Positions 22,158-33,540 of a stretch of 64,000 bases of DNA are shown here, one piece after another; position 1 is the first letter of the stretch, and every line of letters starts with the position of its first letter. The position numbers were made by a program, and so were the translations under genes. This DNA comes from Ascaphus truei (lineage: Eukaryota > Chordata > Amphibia > Anura > Ascaphidae): positions 13,129,648 to 13,193,647 of the forward strand of contig CM071574.1 in the NCBI GenBank assembly GCA_036426205.1. Reading direction: 5' to 3'. The notes under the pieces are model-generated. The model saw nothing but the letters and a program-made list of their open reading frames with translations. It searched no databases and had not been told where the DNA came from.

Positions 22158-22182
22158 ATTTACGCTAACAGACCAGAATGTT

Positions 22183-22475
22183 GGAGATCTAGGATATTTA
22201 GTTGTGGCCATTTTGCCGTGACCAAACATCCGCCGGCGCTTTGCCACGACTCCCCAAGCTGCGAGAAGCGGTCGCCGCCGGCCACTTCCCCCGCTAGGGT
22301 AAGTGCCTTACCCTAAAACCCCTACATTAAGTGCTTACCCTAACCACTAAAACCCCTTAAAGTAACCGCCTAACCGCTAAAAGCCTTAAATGAATCCCCT
22401 TCCAGCGGCACTTCGGCAGCAGCGGTGGGGTGAGTTGCGGCGAAACGTCGGCGAGACCACATGTCCCGTTTCGGA
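22183..22475. mobile_element. Inverted-repeat element with short TTACCCTAA-like core (family F)
   Basis: The left end contains GTGGCCATTTTGCC, and the right end has the mirrored GACCACATGTCCC. Between them are GTGCCTTACCCTAAAACCCC and related units. The copy at 59.9-60.5 kb has the same ends with a much longer array. No coding sequence. Confidence 0.65.
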
Positions 22476-22487
22476 ATATGGCCCATT

Positions 22488-22641
22488 ATGGGTCAGGTTT
22501 TCAGGATATTCCTGCTTCAGCACAGGTGATTCAACCAGTGGCTCAGTCTGAGCCATTAATTGAGCCACCTGTGCTGAAGCAGGGATATCCTGAAAACCTG
22601 ACCTGTTGGAGACCCTTGAGGACTGGAGTTGAGGACCTCTA
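22488..22641. mobile_element. Family 1 hAT MITE, left tip missing
   Basis: Starts abruptly inside the family at GGGTCAGGTTTTCAGGATA and retains the full hairpin and right arm to GGACTGGAGTTGAGGACCTC. Confidence 0.8.
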
Positions 22642-23069
22642 AGTTCAGCGCAAAATGATCTCATTTTGCAGTACAAACTACATTTGCTGGTTTTATTTTT
22701 TCCTTCTTTTCGAACATTTTTCATAATAAAATAAAGCACTTCCCTGACAAAAACTCCCCCATTCAGGAGTTCCCAAATAAATAAATTGTGTTTTATTCCC
22801 AAATAAAAAAAAACTCGGTCAAATCATTGTTTTGAGCATGGTTACATTTGTTAAAGGAAGGCAACTACACAGGAATAACCCTTAAAAAAAAAAACAATTT
22901 TAATGAGAAATACCATAAAAACAACACTAAGTTAAATAACTTTTAACATTGCTTTCTATCATTGTTTATTTGCATTTAGAGATGTTATGTTACATTGAAG
23001 AGCAAAAGAGAATGCATGACATTTTTAGGAGTCTACAGGAATTAAGGATACCCAATTGTAAATGTATGT
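22642..23069. other. Gene-free stretch
   Basis: AT-rich, with A homopolymers near 22805-22815 and 22886-22897. No gene recognised. Confidence 0.4.
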
Positions 23070-23071
23070 AG

Positions 23072-23232
23072 GTTTTTATTTATATAGCACCCTGCAGGTA
23101 CATAGGACTTTATAATACATGCAACATAATATTATAACACAAGGGAAATAAGCGCTTCAAACATAAAACAATAGGTGGTGAGAACTTTGAGACACAAGGA
23201 GGGCGTTATGGGAAGTGCGTCTGCAAGGGGCC
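23072..23232 (-). repeat. Minus-strand L2-type 3' tail, degenerate
   Basis: TTTTTATTTATATAGCACC at the left is the reverse of the family's GGTGCTATATAAATAAA end. AAGCGCTTC and GTGAGAACTTTGAGAC follow where the GTAAGCTC part would lie. It is an old truncated copy. Confidence 0.55.
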
Positions 23233-23921
23233 AAGGTCAGTGCATGAGATGTACTGTATAGTATCAGCCTGCGGAGCTACTAATATGCTTCAAGGAGGTG
23301 CGTTTTAAGAAAGTAAAACAATTAAAAATATCACTTGTGAGCACCTTCACATGTCTCATACAGGTCTGCACCCCTGCTTGTCCCCCATTATCCTCTTAAC
23401 ATACATATGCTTCCACTGCAGCCAGGGATTCTGGGAAATTACATGCAAATGAGCACCCAGTGCCACCTTTTACTTTGTGTCCTTTTGAACAGAAGCATAT
23501 GCCTGCTATATTACACAGCTTGTCAGCACAGCCTGGGTTAAAGAAGAGCAGAGCCAGTGAAACATAGAAAGCAAATACAACACAGAGTGACTTCTAACAC
23601 ACTTTTACCTACTTCAAACTGTTGAATACTTGTATTTCAACAAGCATCAAAAAACCGCCTGAAGAGAAACCAACCAACATATAGTAACATAACACAAACC
23701 AAAACATTCCCACAGTAAATATAACCCCCCTGGTCAAACAGACGCACAAATCAATCATTTGATTAGGTTTGCTGCCGGAAATAAGGCGTGCCTGGAAAAC
23801 CCATGCTTGGAACACAGCTGATTTCTAGGTGTGCTGATTTTTTTTTTATTTGGGATGTTTTAGATGTACCGTTAACCTCCTTGCTGACAAAGGGGGACCA
23901 GTAAACTGATGTGTCTAGATC
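23233..23921. other. Gene-free stretch
   Basis: Contains CCAGGGATTCTGGGAAATTA and a T homopolymer near 23838. No repeat of this window and no coding exon was identified. Confidence 0.35.
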
Positions 23922-24108
23922 AGAGGTGGCCAAACTCAAGGGCTACCAACAGGTCAGGTTTTCAGGATATCCATGAGTCTGCACAAATGGCTCAATCAGT
24001 GGTTCAGTCAAAGACTGAGCCACTGATTGAGCCAACTTTGCTGAAGCAGGGATATCCTCAAAACCTGATCTGTTGGGGGTCTTAAGGACAGGAGTTGAGC
24101 ACCCCTGT
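23922..24108. mobile_element. Palindromic hAT-type MITE, family 1
   Basis: Begins CAGAGGTGGCC and ends GAGCACCCCTG, with a long perfect hairpin around GGTTCAGTCAAAGACTGAGCC. The flanking 8-mers do not match, so the duplication has decayed. Confidence 0.85.
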
Positions 24109-24367
24109 TGTAGGAGACGATCAGGCAGACCTCTCCATCGGAGCACTCCGCCCAATCAAAATGAAAGCAAATACAGTTCTGCGACCTGGTCATCGCTACC
24201 GAAAATTATCACATGCCTGCAAACTCCGGACATCTAGTGTCACTCAAATGCTGCCACACTTTCAGTAGCGGTAGATTAACTTCTGTCATTGATGCTATGA
24301 CGAAAAGATTACAAAACCAATTAAGAATTACCCAATACTCCAGTGTGCATTTTCTCCCGAGCTTGGG

Positions 24368-24369
<2 letters not shown>

Positions 24370-24441
<72 letters not shown>
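24370..24441. repeat. (CA)n microsatellite
   Basis: An uninterrupted run of about 36 AC/CA dinucleotides, probably length-polymorphic. Open frames across it encode only alternating dipeptides. Confidence 0.98.
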
Positions 24442-24443
<2 letters not shown>

Positions 24444-25390
24444 TGCATTATTCTTGAATCGCACAGAAACCTAAACCAGATAGATAGGGTATCTTATCTT
24501 GCAGTATGTGGTAAATACATTAAGCCACGGTCTATCAGATGTTGGGACTAGGTCACAAATACCATGTTTATTCCATTGTTTTATCTTAGCCAAATCGATT
24601 CCAGAAAGAAAAGTTATTTTCAATATACTGAAAATACTAAGCATCAGCCCCAGCGAGACAAAGAAATCACAACCTACAAAATAGCAGCATTCTGGAGAGC
24701 TTCCCCACTACCTATGGTTTCATAAACGAAACAACCAGCAGATCTGTATCTTTACATGAGTACTGACTAATGTGAATTAAATTAGAATACCACAATTGTG
24801 AAGGGGAAAATGGCAGGTTATGAAAATCAATTATAGCCCAAATTAAAGCGAAACTTCTGACACTTCAGTCCTCTGACCCCGTAATCAACTTGAACATACC
24901 CCAGAGTGTGATAAAAACTAAATACATTTTCTATCGACTTGCTTAACTCTAGGTAAAATAATGCTAAGAATGCAAACTGAGTTAATGTAATTTGTACATT
25001 ATTTTCTATAAGAATTGTATTTTCATAAAAAGTGATTTGAAGAGAATACTAGTCAACTCACCCAAGCATTTCAGCCCTTCTACATCTATTGCAAGTGATC
25101 TCGGGAGCCTACTTCAGGCTATGCTAATCACAATTATTTAGGTAGCTTTGCATACAGGACTATTTTTTTTATCATAGGTTTTTTTAACAACTAAAGTTTA
25201 AACTTTTTGAAGTTTGCTAAAGTGTTAATATGCTTCTAGTGTTTCGGGCGATTTAAAGGTACATTTACTGTTCATTGATGTCAGCATCAACTCTTAATGA
25301 AATCACCTTCAAAGAAAGGGACCAGAGTAGATCTCTGATGTATAACTACAAAGTACTGTGGAATTAAAAAGGTGCTATAAGAGAATAAAC
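24442..25390. other. Gene-free stretch
   Basis: AT-rich. No recurring repeat or coding signal was recognised. Confidence 0.45.
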
Positions 25391-25397
25391 CCTTTAA

Positions 25398-25580
25398 CCA
25401 GGTGTTCTCACCTCCAGTCCTCAAGACCAACAGGTCAGGTTGTAAGGATGTCCCAGCTTCAGCACAGGTGCCTCAATCAAAGACTGAGCCACTGATTAAG
25501 CTACCTGTGCTAACGCAGGGATATCCTTACAACCTGACCTGCTGGGGGGAGGTCTTGTGGACTGGAGTTGAGAACGCCTG
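25398..25580. mobile_element. Palindromic hAT-type MITE, family 1
   Basis: Begins CAGGTGTTCTCACCTCCAG and ends GGAGTTGAGAACGCCTG. It has a long hairpin around CAAAGACTGAGCC. The flanks CCTTTAAC and CTTTACTC are only partly similar. Confidence 0.85.
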
Positions 25581-26119
25581 CTTTACTCATTTGAGTGCCC
25601 CATAACATAACCATCCCGTCGCGCGCCCTGGCGCTCCAGTGGCAGCATCATGGATTTTTAGCTCATTTTCTAGGGGAGATGGCTTTCTACTCTTCTATGG
25701 AGTGTGGAACACGATTTAGTAGGCAGAGGAACGGGAGAGTACTCCTCCTCTAACGTTCACATCAGTGACGCCGCGGTAACGTGATCACCGTGTGCCGGAG
25801 AGGCTGGGGCATTCTGGTACACAAGGGGTTAAAGCAGCAATCCCTCTCCCCCTACAGAAGTCTATATGGGTTTTGACTTGCATAGGGGTAAATTCAATAT
25901 ACTTGTTAGCGGCCATTCAGAGATGAGAATATATAAATGACTGGCTCCATTTAAATACGCTGCAGGAGGCATTTTATATGACTAAACAAATAAAATAATC
26001 CCAATATATTTGACTAATTTTACTATTTTTAAAAGTAATTCCGCCTGCTCTGTTTTTTGGGGGGTTTACATAGATAGGAAGCAGGGGCAAGGTAAAGCCA
26101 TTAGCATATCCTCCAAGGG
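25581..26119. other. Gene-free stretch
   Basis: A moderately GC-rich patch near 25615-25800 has several CpGs but no recognisable gene. The remainder is AT-rich. Confidence 0.35.
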
Positions 26120-26335
26120 AAACAAGATGGCATTTAAAACTCCCACGTTACGTGGGCCAAAAGGAAGTCACGACTTCATTTGCCGCAGGCTTTCCATTGG
26201 CCGGTGTGACGCGGGGCTTTAAACAACCAGGAAGTAACCCGCTGCACCTTCCTGGGTAAGAATCTCAGTAACCAGGGGTCCCCAAAGCTGAAATAAAATG
26301 CAGCTTAGCTCCGGTCACCCCCCAGCTATATATAA
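26120..26335. repeat. Family 3 inverted-repeat copy
   Basis: Contains GGCATTTAAAACTCCCACG, ATTGGCCGGTGTGACGCGGGG and AGGGGTCCCCAAAGCTGAAA, followed by a mirrored CAGCTTAGCTCCGG end. The left end is eroded. Confidence 0.6.
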
Positions 26336-26484
26336 TAAAAGGGGGACCAAGGAAGTATTGCCACTTAAAAGTGCATGCTGCGTTGAATTAAGTTTTACAC
26401 CTGTATGTTTAATATTATCCAAAGGGAACTAGCAATCCAAGCAGGCGATTTTATTCGGCAAATTCTTTTTATTTTTAACATAGA

Positions 26485-26815
26485 ATTGAAGCAGGGAGTC
26501 TCCGGAGCTGAAACCTGTTCATTTCAGCTCTGGGAACCCCCTGCTTCTGGAGATACATAACTCCGTAGGAAGTGCCAGAGGCTGCTCGGCTAGCAAGAAT
26601 CCTGTAATGGCGAGGTTTCAAGGTTCCCGCGCCCTGCGGGCCAATAGGAAGCCGTGACATCAAGTTCAGCTTCCTATTGGCCAATGTGACACGGGAGCTT
26701 TAAATCTTGGCGATACCAGCACCCCCTCTGGGGTGTCTTCATCTCGGGAAGCAGGGGGTCACCGGAGCTGAAATTAATGGTGTTCAGCTCCAGAGACCCC
26801 CTGCTTCAAAACTAT
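26485..26815. repeat. Family 3 inverted-repeat copy, most complete
   Basis: The left end (GCAGGGAGTCTCCGGAGCTG..CATTTCAGCTC) and the right end (GCAGGGGGTCACCGGAGCTG..TTCAGCTCCAGAGACCCC) are inverted versions of one another. The centre has CTTCCTATTGGCCAATGTGA. It is a good model for the family structure. Confidence 0.7.
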
Positions 26816-26819
26816 GTTA

Positions 26820-27580
26820 AAAAAAATAATACATTTAAATAGGGCATGAATTGTTCCTTTAAAACTAAATTTAAAAGATGACATCATATTTGTACATTTC
26901 TATGGTTACATCAGTGTGTCAGAAAACAACCAAAGTCTTCCTTGACTAAAAAGGGAGAGATCAGTGCTGCAATATTTTGTACACACAGTAAATACTGGTG
27001 TGGTTGAAGTCGAGACAGTAAAATCCACACTCCCTGTAGATTGGGCTGAAAAACATTAACCACAAGGCTAACGCGTGCTGGAAATGTTATCACGTACAAT
27101 TATCCTTTTTAAAGCTGGAAAACAAAATGTTTCATATTTGTTTCCACTGCTTGCAGATAAAGAAAAGATTCATGATCCGCACATAGCTTAGAGTTGGAAA
27201 CCGCAACATCATCCTAAACGTCTCTGCACCTCCAGTAAGCAACTGCGATAACCAATAATGGGATAAAGTATGTCCGAGAACAGATTCGCTTTTTCGTGTG
27301 GGGATATTTTATTGCAGTCAGAATGCATTTCCAGGAAGTTCAAATAAAAATAAAACCGTCAGTGAGAAGTCACATGGCTATATGTGTTTTTTAATTGAAA
27401 ATATTAGCGTAATATTGCCAAAATAGACATAATAGATGTGACTGTTGGCAAATACCAAAGGAATGAGTTTAAACTTGTCTATCAATAATATAACAAAACA
27501 ATAATATAACATGAAATGCAGGTGCAGTATACTTATGTCCTCTTCACTTTGAAGTGGCAATCCTGCCATTTGGTCCCCAT
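26820..27580. other. Gene-free stretch
   Basis: AT-rich. No repeat family of this window was recognised and no exon is supported. Confidence 0.4.
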
Positions 27581-27595
27581 ATATTTTTTTTCTTA

Positions 27596-27712
27596 TAGGC
27601 TTGTACCAGGAACTAAAACCGTGTTATTTTCAGCTCCGAGACCCTTGAGTCACAAGATACTGACCCCTAAACATACCGGCCGTACTTCCTGGTTTCACGC
27701 TGGGTTATAAAT
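27596..27712. repeat. Family 3 fragment
   Basis: AACTAAAACCGTGTTATTTTC then AGCTCCGAGACCCTTGAGTC, ending near TTCCTGGTTTCACGCTGGG. It is half of an element only. Confidence 0.45.
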
Positions 27713-28165
27713 GGGTGTGCAATAGGAGCCCACCACCGACCGATGAGACGGCAAAAGGACAATACACCACGAAAACAGAGTTGCACGCCAGGATTATTTG
27801 CAAAACGATGGTTGGTTTATTTATCCATTTGTCAAGGTTAAACAAACATATACAGTGGAAATGGGCAAAAAAAAAATGTGGATTTGGATCCGTCTGATTG
27901 GCCGGTTCCTTTGGTCCGCGGATCAGTCTCAAAGAGGCTTTGTAAAAATTAGAACCAATAAATGACTTTCGACGCCCCAAGGTTAATTAAAAGTCCAGAA
28001 AACAAGGATAGTCAAATATGGATCAAACCATGTATTAGAGTCCAGTCAGGTACTATAACAGTCTATACTATTCATGTTTTTTGTAATGCAGTGTTGATGC
28101 TATGTTATTTTAACATTATGCTATATAGAGAGAAGAACCAGTAGTCTCAACCCAGTTAGCATATA
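27713..28165. other. Gene-free stretch
   Basis: No recognisable gene or repeat. An A homopolymer lies near 27868. Confidence 0.35.
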
Positions 28166-28169
28166 TCTC

Positions 28170-28840
28170 CCTATTAAAGAGCAATGGGCGGTCTGTAGTG
28201 GGTATTTAATGAGACACTATAGCATACCATATACCCCCGAGGAAGTGACGTCAGTCACAAAACGCGTAGGGTCAGATGTTAACCCCCTCTCGTCAGCTGA
28301 TCCAAAGTTGTGTGTGCATGATCCAGCTCACACACAAGCCAAGCAGCGACACCAACTGCAGCTCCAATCTGAGTCATCAGACGGCACCAGGTCATCCACG
28401 GATATCCGCACAGTATAGGCGTTCTGGAGAGGAGCACATGTGGGCACCCTGCAGACTCTTCAGGTGGACATACTCATGATGTGCCTGATTTTGCTTTACT
28501 TGTTGTGAGTAGGGCTTCTTTGATATATGTTTGTCAGTCTAGTTTGTATGTTATGTGTTGTTGTCCATGTTTTGTTAGTTATTAGTAGTCTAGCAGTATA
28601 CACTATGATTTCTCTGTTTGTTTATCTTCACATGTCCTGAGGATCATCTTGTGGACATCTTAGGCTTATCTGGATCTACCTGACTGGACTCGAATACATG
28701 GTTTGATCAATGGTTGCCTATCCTTGTTTTCTGAACTTTTAGTTAACCTTGGGTTGCCGGATGTCATTTATTGTTTGTATCTGTGTTATCCTGATTTGCA
28801 TCAATCAGGTATACTTTAGGCAACCTTGCACACACATACA
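28170..28840 (+). repeat. Penelope-like UTR fragment with hammerhead-like hairpin
   Basis: CCCGAGGA, the perfect stem GTGAC/GTCAC (28245-28249 with 28254-28258) and AAAACGCGTAGGG resemble the CTGANGA-stem-GAAACGCGT motif of the Penelope-like elements at 47-51 kb. There are two departures from the core (CC for CT and AAAA for GAAA). The following 500 bp are T/G-rich and non-coding, like a 3' UTR. Confidence 0.4.
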
Positions 28841-28964
28841 TATATATATTATTCAAATTGGATTGCAGCTGCGATTCTAATTATGTCTAATAATAGAACC
28901 CCTTCAAAGCACTAATCACCAGACACCTTGAACATTAGTGCTTTTTTCATTTTTCTTTATTGCA

Positions 28965-29069
28965 CTTTGTATAAATTAGCTCACACTGCTAGATCTGCTG
29001 TTTAGAAAAGCAGTGGTTGTGGGTTCTAGTCCTATTGGGTCTGACACCATTCCAATCATTAGGTTGGTG
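28965..29069 (+). repeat. Possible tRNA-derived SINE remnant
   Basis: GGGTTCTAGTCC matches the pol III B box (GGTTCNANNCC). An A-box-like TAGCTCACACTGCTAG lies about 45 bp upstream. There is no cloverleaf and no SINE tail. Weak. Confidence 0.3.
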
Positions 29070-29077
29070 CCTTAGGC

Positions 29078-29346
29078 CAGGGGTGCGCAAACTTTTTCCC
29101 CTGCGCACCCCTGTCTGCTCTCCTTACCGGCTCACACCCCACTCTTCCTTGTCCTCTGCGTCAAAAGACGCTGCAGGGTCACGTGACATCACGTGACCCA
29201 GCAGCGTCATTTACTGCCACATCGCTGAAGACAAGGTAGGAGGAATTGCAGAGGCCTCGCGCGGTCCCCAGGCATTTAATTTAAATGCTGTAGGGAAGAG
29301 CGCGAGGCCTCTGCAACCGCCGCGCCCCCCACTTTGCGCACCCCTG
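29078..29346. mobile_element. hAT-type MITE, family 2, with perfect TSD
   Basis: The ends CAGGGGTGCGCAAACT and, inverted, the same tip (AGTTTGCGCACCCCTG with one change) are flanked by CCTTAGGC on both sides (29070-29077 and 29347-29354). The interior includes TCACGTGACATCACGTGACC and the CATTTAATTTAAATG centre. It lies in the opposite orientation to the 8.5 kb copy. Confidence 0.9.
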
Positions 29347-29354
29347 CCTTAGGC

Positions 29355-30870
29355 TCATCAACTCTATATAGTTGGAATATAAATATTTTTAGGAAATGTG
29401 GGATGAGACTCACTACATAGCAAAGAAAGGGAATGGGGGAGTGGGAAAGATTGACCACACCAACCTTTTTGCAAGTAACTCTGTTGTGCAACTCTTGTTT
29501 TGTATTAAATCAATAAGAAATTCCTGTTATTTCACAACTAAGTGACAGTTGCAACTACCTGCTGAGAAAGAAAATCATAGCACTTTAGCTGTGGCAATGT
29601 TAGGATTGTGAAAGGTGGAGAGAGGTATGAACAATAAATGTGTCTACAGAAGCTGAATGGGACCAAACAAAACTAACATTCCTTAACTCTCATTCCAAGA
29701 GTACACACAGTTCTCCCACAATAATACGGAATTGAAACATCATATCTTTATATTTCTATTCAGATAACATGATCAATACGTATCTTAAAGACTCCCCTAT
29801 TTAATATACTGTAAAAGGAGACTTCCCCTTGTTTGGGAAGACTAATACTGTACAATGGAGATTATAAATTCTTTGTAATTTCAATAAAAGTCATTTTTGC
29901 AACTTCTTCAACCCAATATTGAAAAAAAACAAAAACTTTTGTACGTTAGATACACGGAAAACGGTGAAATATATTTCTGCCTTTTAGTTGTGATTCTAAT
30001 CGCATACTTCGTCTTCCAGTAAGTTTCTGTTTTAGAGAAATGTTGGTATAAAAGGCATTTTTTTTTGGTTGGGAAGAATCCTTTTAACGTTTTTTTTTGT
30101 TTTTTTACAATCAACAACAGGGTGGTCCAAACTGTGTTGAAGAGCCCCCAACAGGACAGGTTTCTCAGAGCTCTCTAATTAACAGGTAATTAGTCAATTA
30201 ACCTAAGCCCCACAATGCTTTGTGCTGCATTTAACGAGGCTACACGGGATACGGCGTCAGGAAGCAGAGCAGAGACTGCCAGCTCTGACACCAACGCAGT
30301 TCTTTTGTGCACGGGGTCAACAGACCGCTACGGTGGACAAGGGATATTTTTAGTTGACTGGTGGAGGTTAGTGACATTTTTCAAGTCCTATTGATCAGTA
30401 CAACTCCCATATGCGTTTTATCTTCAATTAAACAAACTATCGCACCAATAACACTTCTGTGATATTTAAGGCTGTGCTTTTATTTGGGCAGGACTCTGAA
30501 ACTATTTGGTAAGATAACGTTTCTGCCATTCCATTATTGGAAAAAAAATTGTTTTTCCAAGTTTGTACACAATTTAGGGGAAAAACAAAGATTGCATTCA
30601 AATATGGATTGCATTCAAATATGGATTGCATAAGCCCACTTTCAATTCACAAGTGTCAGGCCTGTATACACTACAAATATACTTCAACGCCACTATTTTG
30701 TAGTGCCATACAGACTGTAAAGATAACACATCATATATTAACAAATGTATTCATCGATTTTTAGACGCAATATTGATTACTGTGCATTTAAACCCCAGAT
30801 GTAAAGCAAATGCCATAAGCCGTTACAATCAGGAATACGACGTTTCAGCTGTAATCATGTTTCATTTATA
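29355..30870. other. Gene-free stretch with a family 1 scrap
   Basis: AT-rich. About 30121-30165 (GGTGGTCCAAACTG..CCCCAACAGGACAGGTTT) is one eroded arm of a family 1 MITE. GATTGCATTCAAATATG is tandemly duplicated near 30590-30625. No exon is supported. Confidence 0.4.
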
Positions 30871-30874
30871 AATA

Positions 30875-30985
30875 AAACAAACTTCTTGCAACATATTTAA
30901 AATAGGATTCCAGCATCAGCCGTGGCTTCCTATTGGCTCTCATGACGCGGGGATTTACATACCAGGAAGTTACCAACGGCACCTT
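30875..30985. repeat. Family 3 fragment
   Basis: Contains GGCTTCCTATTGGCTCTCAT, GACGCGGGGATTTA and ACCAGGAAGTTACC, the middle of family 3. It abuts the following Harbinger-like element. Confidence 0.5.
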
Positions 30986-30986
30986 A

Positions 30987-31223
30987 GGCCTCGGATATAG
31001 TAGACGGCGCGCATGGCTTCGCGCGTGTCTGTAGCTTAAGCGATCCGTGCCCTTTGGGATTTCTATGACGTGCGCGACCGTGACGTCATGCGGCTGGTTC
31101 GCCCTCATTGGCTGAACCACTCACGTGAGCCGGCCGTGGCGCGACAAACAAAATATTTTGTCTCCTGGAAAATCTTCTGCGCCGTCTCGATTCCTTGCGT
31201 GCGCGCTCGCACTATGGCCGGCC
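30987..31223. mobile_element. PIF/Harbinger-like MITE, family 4
   Basis: After TTA the element starts GGCCTCGGATATAGTAG, and its right end is CACTATGGCCGGCC. The interior has the family core TTCGCCCTCATTGGCTGAAC then CACTCACGTGAG, with many CpGs. The right flank is CAA, so the duplication has decayed. Confidence 0.6.
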
Positions 31224-31522
31224 CAATAGATCCCCTGCATTTTGTTAGAGCCGCATGCGCCGTCGCTCACACCATTGTGACTGCCTTACCCTACATCGTG
31301 GGATCCAGGGGATCCCATGAGCTAAGTTTACACGGACCCCATGCTTCCGATCTATGTAAAAGAAAGCAACAACAAAAAAAGGGGACACTGCACTCTGAAG
31401 GTGTGCTTCACATTTTTTTTTATAAAAGTGCTACAAAATATTGTTTTGACATGAACAGTTTTCTGCATATGTTTAGATTAGAGCAAGTTTTTCAACAGAG
31501 GATCCCAAGAAACCTATGAAGC

Positions 31523-31919
31523 TGTAACGTGTTGCTCAGCACAAACGAGGCGCGACCGCGGGGCTGAGGTAGGGAATTGTATATAATGCCAACCACAACC
31601 GCGAGGGCACGTCTAGAGTGTAGGATAGTCAGGCAGGCCGGATAAGGATTACAGAAAACAGCGTTAACGTGATACTTGCCGGGTCCAGGGGTGTGGAGGA
31701 GCGATTCGTTTGGGTATGTAGCCAGAGTCGGGGTTGGAGAAGGTAGAGTAGTCGTAATGCCAAAGCCAGGGTCCGTGTAGGAGAGAGCAGCGTCGTCGTA
31801 TTCCAGCCAGGGTCAGTGCAGGAGAGAGCAGCATCGTCGTATTCCAAAGCCAGGGTCTGTGCAAGAGGGAGCAGCATCGTCGTATTCCAAAGCCAGGGTC
31901 AGTGCAGGAGGGAGCATTG
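31523..31919. mobile_element. LTR-2 copy, 3'-truncated
   Basis: Starts TGTAACGTGTTGCTCAGC directly after GAAGC, exactly as the complete copy at 32626 does. It shares GTCTAGAGTGTAGG and GATACTTGCCGG. It ends in the fourth unit of a 43-bp minisatellite, where unrelated sequence begins. Confidence 0.75.
31754..31919. repeat. 43-bp minisatellite in LTR-2, about 4 units
   Basis: Units contain AAAGCCAGGGTC, GTGCAGGAG and GCAGCATCGTCGTATTCC. The paralogous array at 32858-33118 has about 6 units, so the copy number changed after duplication. Confidence 0.85.
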
Positions 31920-32571
31920 CTTTGAATGCAAGGCTTACCTGGGTGATTCCGGTTTTATGATCTAAACCCCCCAGTACAGCATAGCGGGTTCTAGTGTGTG
32001 AGAGACCTAGTGGGTTCATTACACCAGCGGATTCCAGCATATACTGCAACTAGCAGACACATGTTCTGATACAACAGCATTGAACTATACTTGTATATGG
32101 TTTCCATTAACTGCTCACCACCACCTCTATTTATACCTCCAATACCTACCTCACAGTACACACAGAGACTGTATTCTGTTTCTCTTTTGACCACATTGTG
32201 ACTATTATCTATCAATTTACACCTGCAATTTTGAGCTTTTTGGTCAAGAGACCTGAAATATAGCTGTGATTCTGTTAGTCAAGATATGTGCACATAAGGT
32301 ATTACACCTTTTGATTTGGGACCAAAACATATCCACCACTCATAGCAATAGGGATTTTTAATTATGTATATGTGTTTTTAAATATCTATTTAGACTTAAT
32401 AAAATTTTATTATTTTTTCCGACTTCCTCTGTGAATCTGGACTTTCCTCAGACATACAGTAATTAACTGTGAGACCACTGAAGTCCAACTATTTTATGCA
32501 TATGACAAAAGTGTGCTAATAATAAGGGTTCCTTTTCTCTGATCAATACTTCTTGATCACCACCGTTATTT
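31920..32571. other. Spacer between duplicated copies
   Basis: AT-rich non-coding sequence, possibly a retroelement 3' end (ACTTAATAAAATTTTATTAT near 32394). It is not repeated elsewhere in this window. Confidence 0.35.
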
Positions 32572-32625
32572 ATGTTTAGATTAGAGCAAGTTTTTCAACA
32601 TAGGATCCTAAGAAACCTATGAAGC

Positions 32626-33540
32626 TGTAACGTGTTGCTCACCACAAACGAGGCGCGACCGCGGGGCTGAGGTAGGGAATTGTATATAATGCCAACCACA
32701 ACCGCGAGGGCACGTCTAGAGTGTAGGATAGTCATGCAGGCCGGATCAGGATTACAGAAAACAGCGTTAACGTGATACTTGCCGGGTCCAGGGGTGTGGA
32801 GGAGCGATTCATTTGGGTATGTAGCCAGAGTCGGGGTTGGAGAAGGTAGAGTAGTCGTAATGCCAAAGCCAGGGTCCGTGCAGGAGAGAGCAGCGTCGTC
32901 GTATTCCAGCCAGGGTCAGTGCAGGAGAGAGCAGCATCGTCGTATTCCAAAGCCAGGGTCAGTGCAGGAGAGAGCAGCATCGTCGTATTCCAAAGCCAGG
33001 GTCCGTGTAGGAGAGAGCAGCGTCGTCGTATTCCAAAGCCAGGGTCAGTGCAGGAGGGAGCAGCATCGTCGTATTCTAAAGCCAGGGTCAGTGCAGGAGG
33101 GAGCAGCATCGTCGTATACAATGCGGGATCAGCATTGGAGAAGTCACAAGGTAGAATCCAGGCAGGATCAGGCAACAAGGAGGTAGACAGGCACCAGGCA
33201 GTGAGTGACAGCGACACACAAACAAGGGTTACGCTCGGCAAAGGCTGAGAGTTCTCTGAGCATATTTATAGGACCTCCCACCAATGGGAGGCGACCAGGA
33301 AATGGAGTTGCGGTTCCTGATATTGGGACAGAGACCGCAGACCGGCGGAGGGGTTGCGTACCGCGCATCGCGGACGGAGGGGCGGGAGCATGCCCTGCAC
33401 CCAGGGACAGAAGGTAAGGGAACCCGCGCAGTACCCGCGCGCAAGTGCCCCTGCTACGTTGCCACTCCTGAGTGCCATGGGGAACAGGTGGGCGCGGGAG
33501 GGTTAAAGGGGGAGAAGCCCCAGAACGGCGAATCCTCACA
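32626..33540. mobile_element. Complete solo LTR, family LTR-2, TSD GAAGC
   Basis: It runs from TGTAACGTG to GAATCCTCACA (TG...CA ends) and is flanked on both sides by GAAGC (32621-32625 and 33541-33545), a perfect 5-bp duplication. The related LTR at 51874-52661 shares GAGTGT.., GCAGGCC, ATACTTGCCGG and the end AACGSCGAWTCCTSACA. No gag or pol lies between two LTRs, so this is a solo LTR left by recombination. The open frames inside arise from the minisatellite. Confidence 0.8.
32858..33118. repeat. 43-bp minisatellite in LTR-2, about 6 units
   Basis: Same unit as at 31.8 kb. Units vary at a few positions (CCGTG or CAGTG; GAGAGAG or GAGGGAG). The minus-strand frame reads as repeated leucine-rich peptides and is not a gene. 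Confidence 0.85.

Larger units (their letters stand above)
31469..31919 (+). repeat. Segmental duplication, copy 1
   Basis: From ATGTTTAGATTAGAGCAAG through the first part of the LTR this block is nearly identical to 32572 onward (offset about 1,103 bp, only a few differences). It includes the flank, the GAAGC target site and the 5' part of LTR-2, and then breaks off inside the minisatellite. Confidence 0.85.

Noticed and set aside
24209..24551. Cys-Val and Thr-His repeat proteins
   Set aside because: Pure translation of the (CA)n microsatellite on the two strands.
28965..29069. tRNA gene
   Set aside because: Only a B-box-like string and a poor A box are present; no cloverleaf can be drawn. 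A SINE remnant is more likely.
32732..33241. 169-codon minus-strand frame with leucine-rich repeats
   Set aside because: Produced by the 43-bp minisatellite; the other copy of the array gives the same pseudo-protein.
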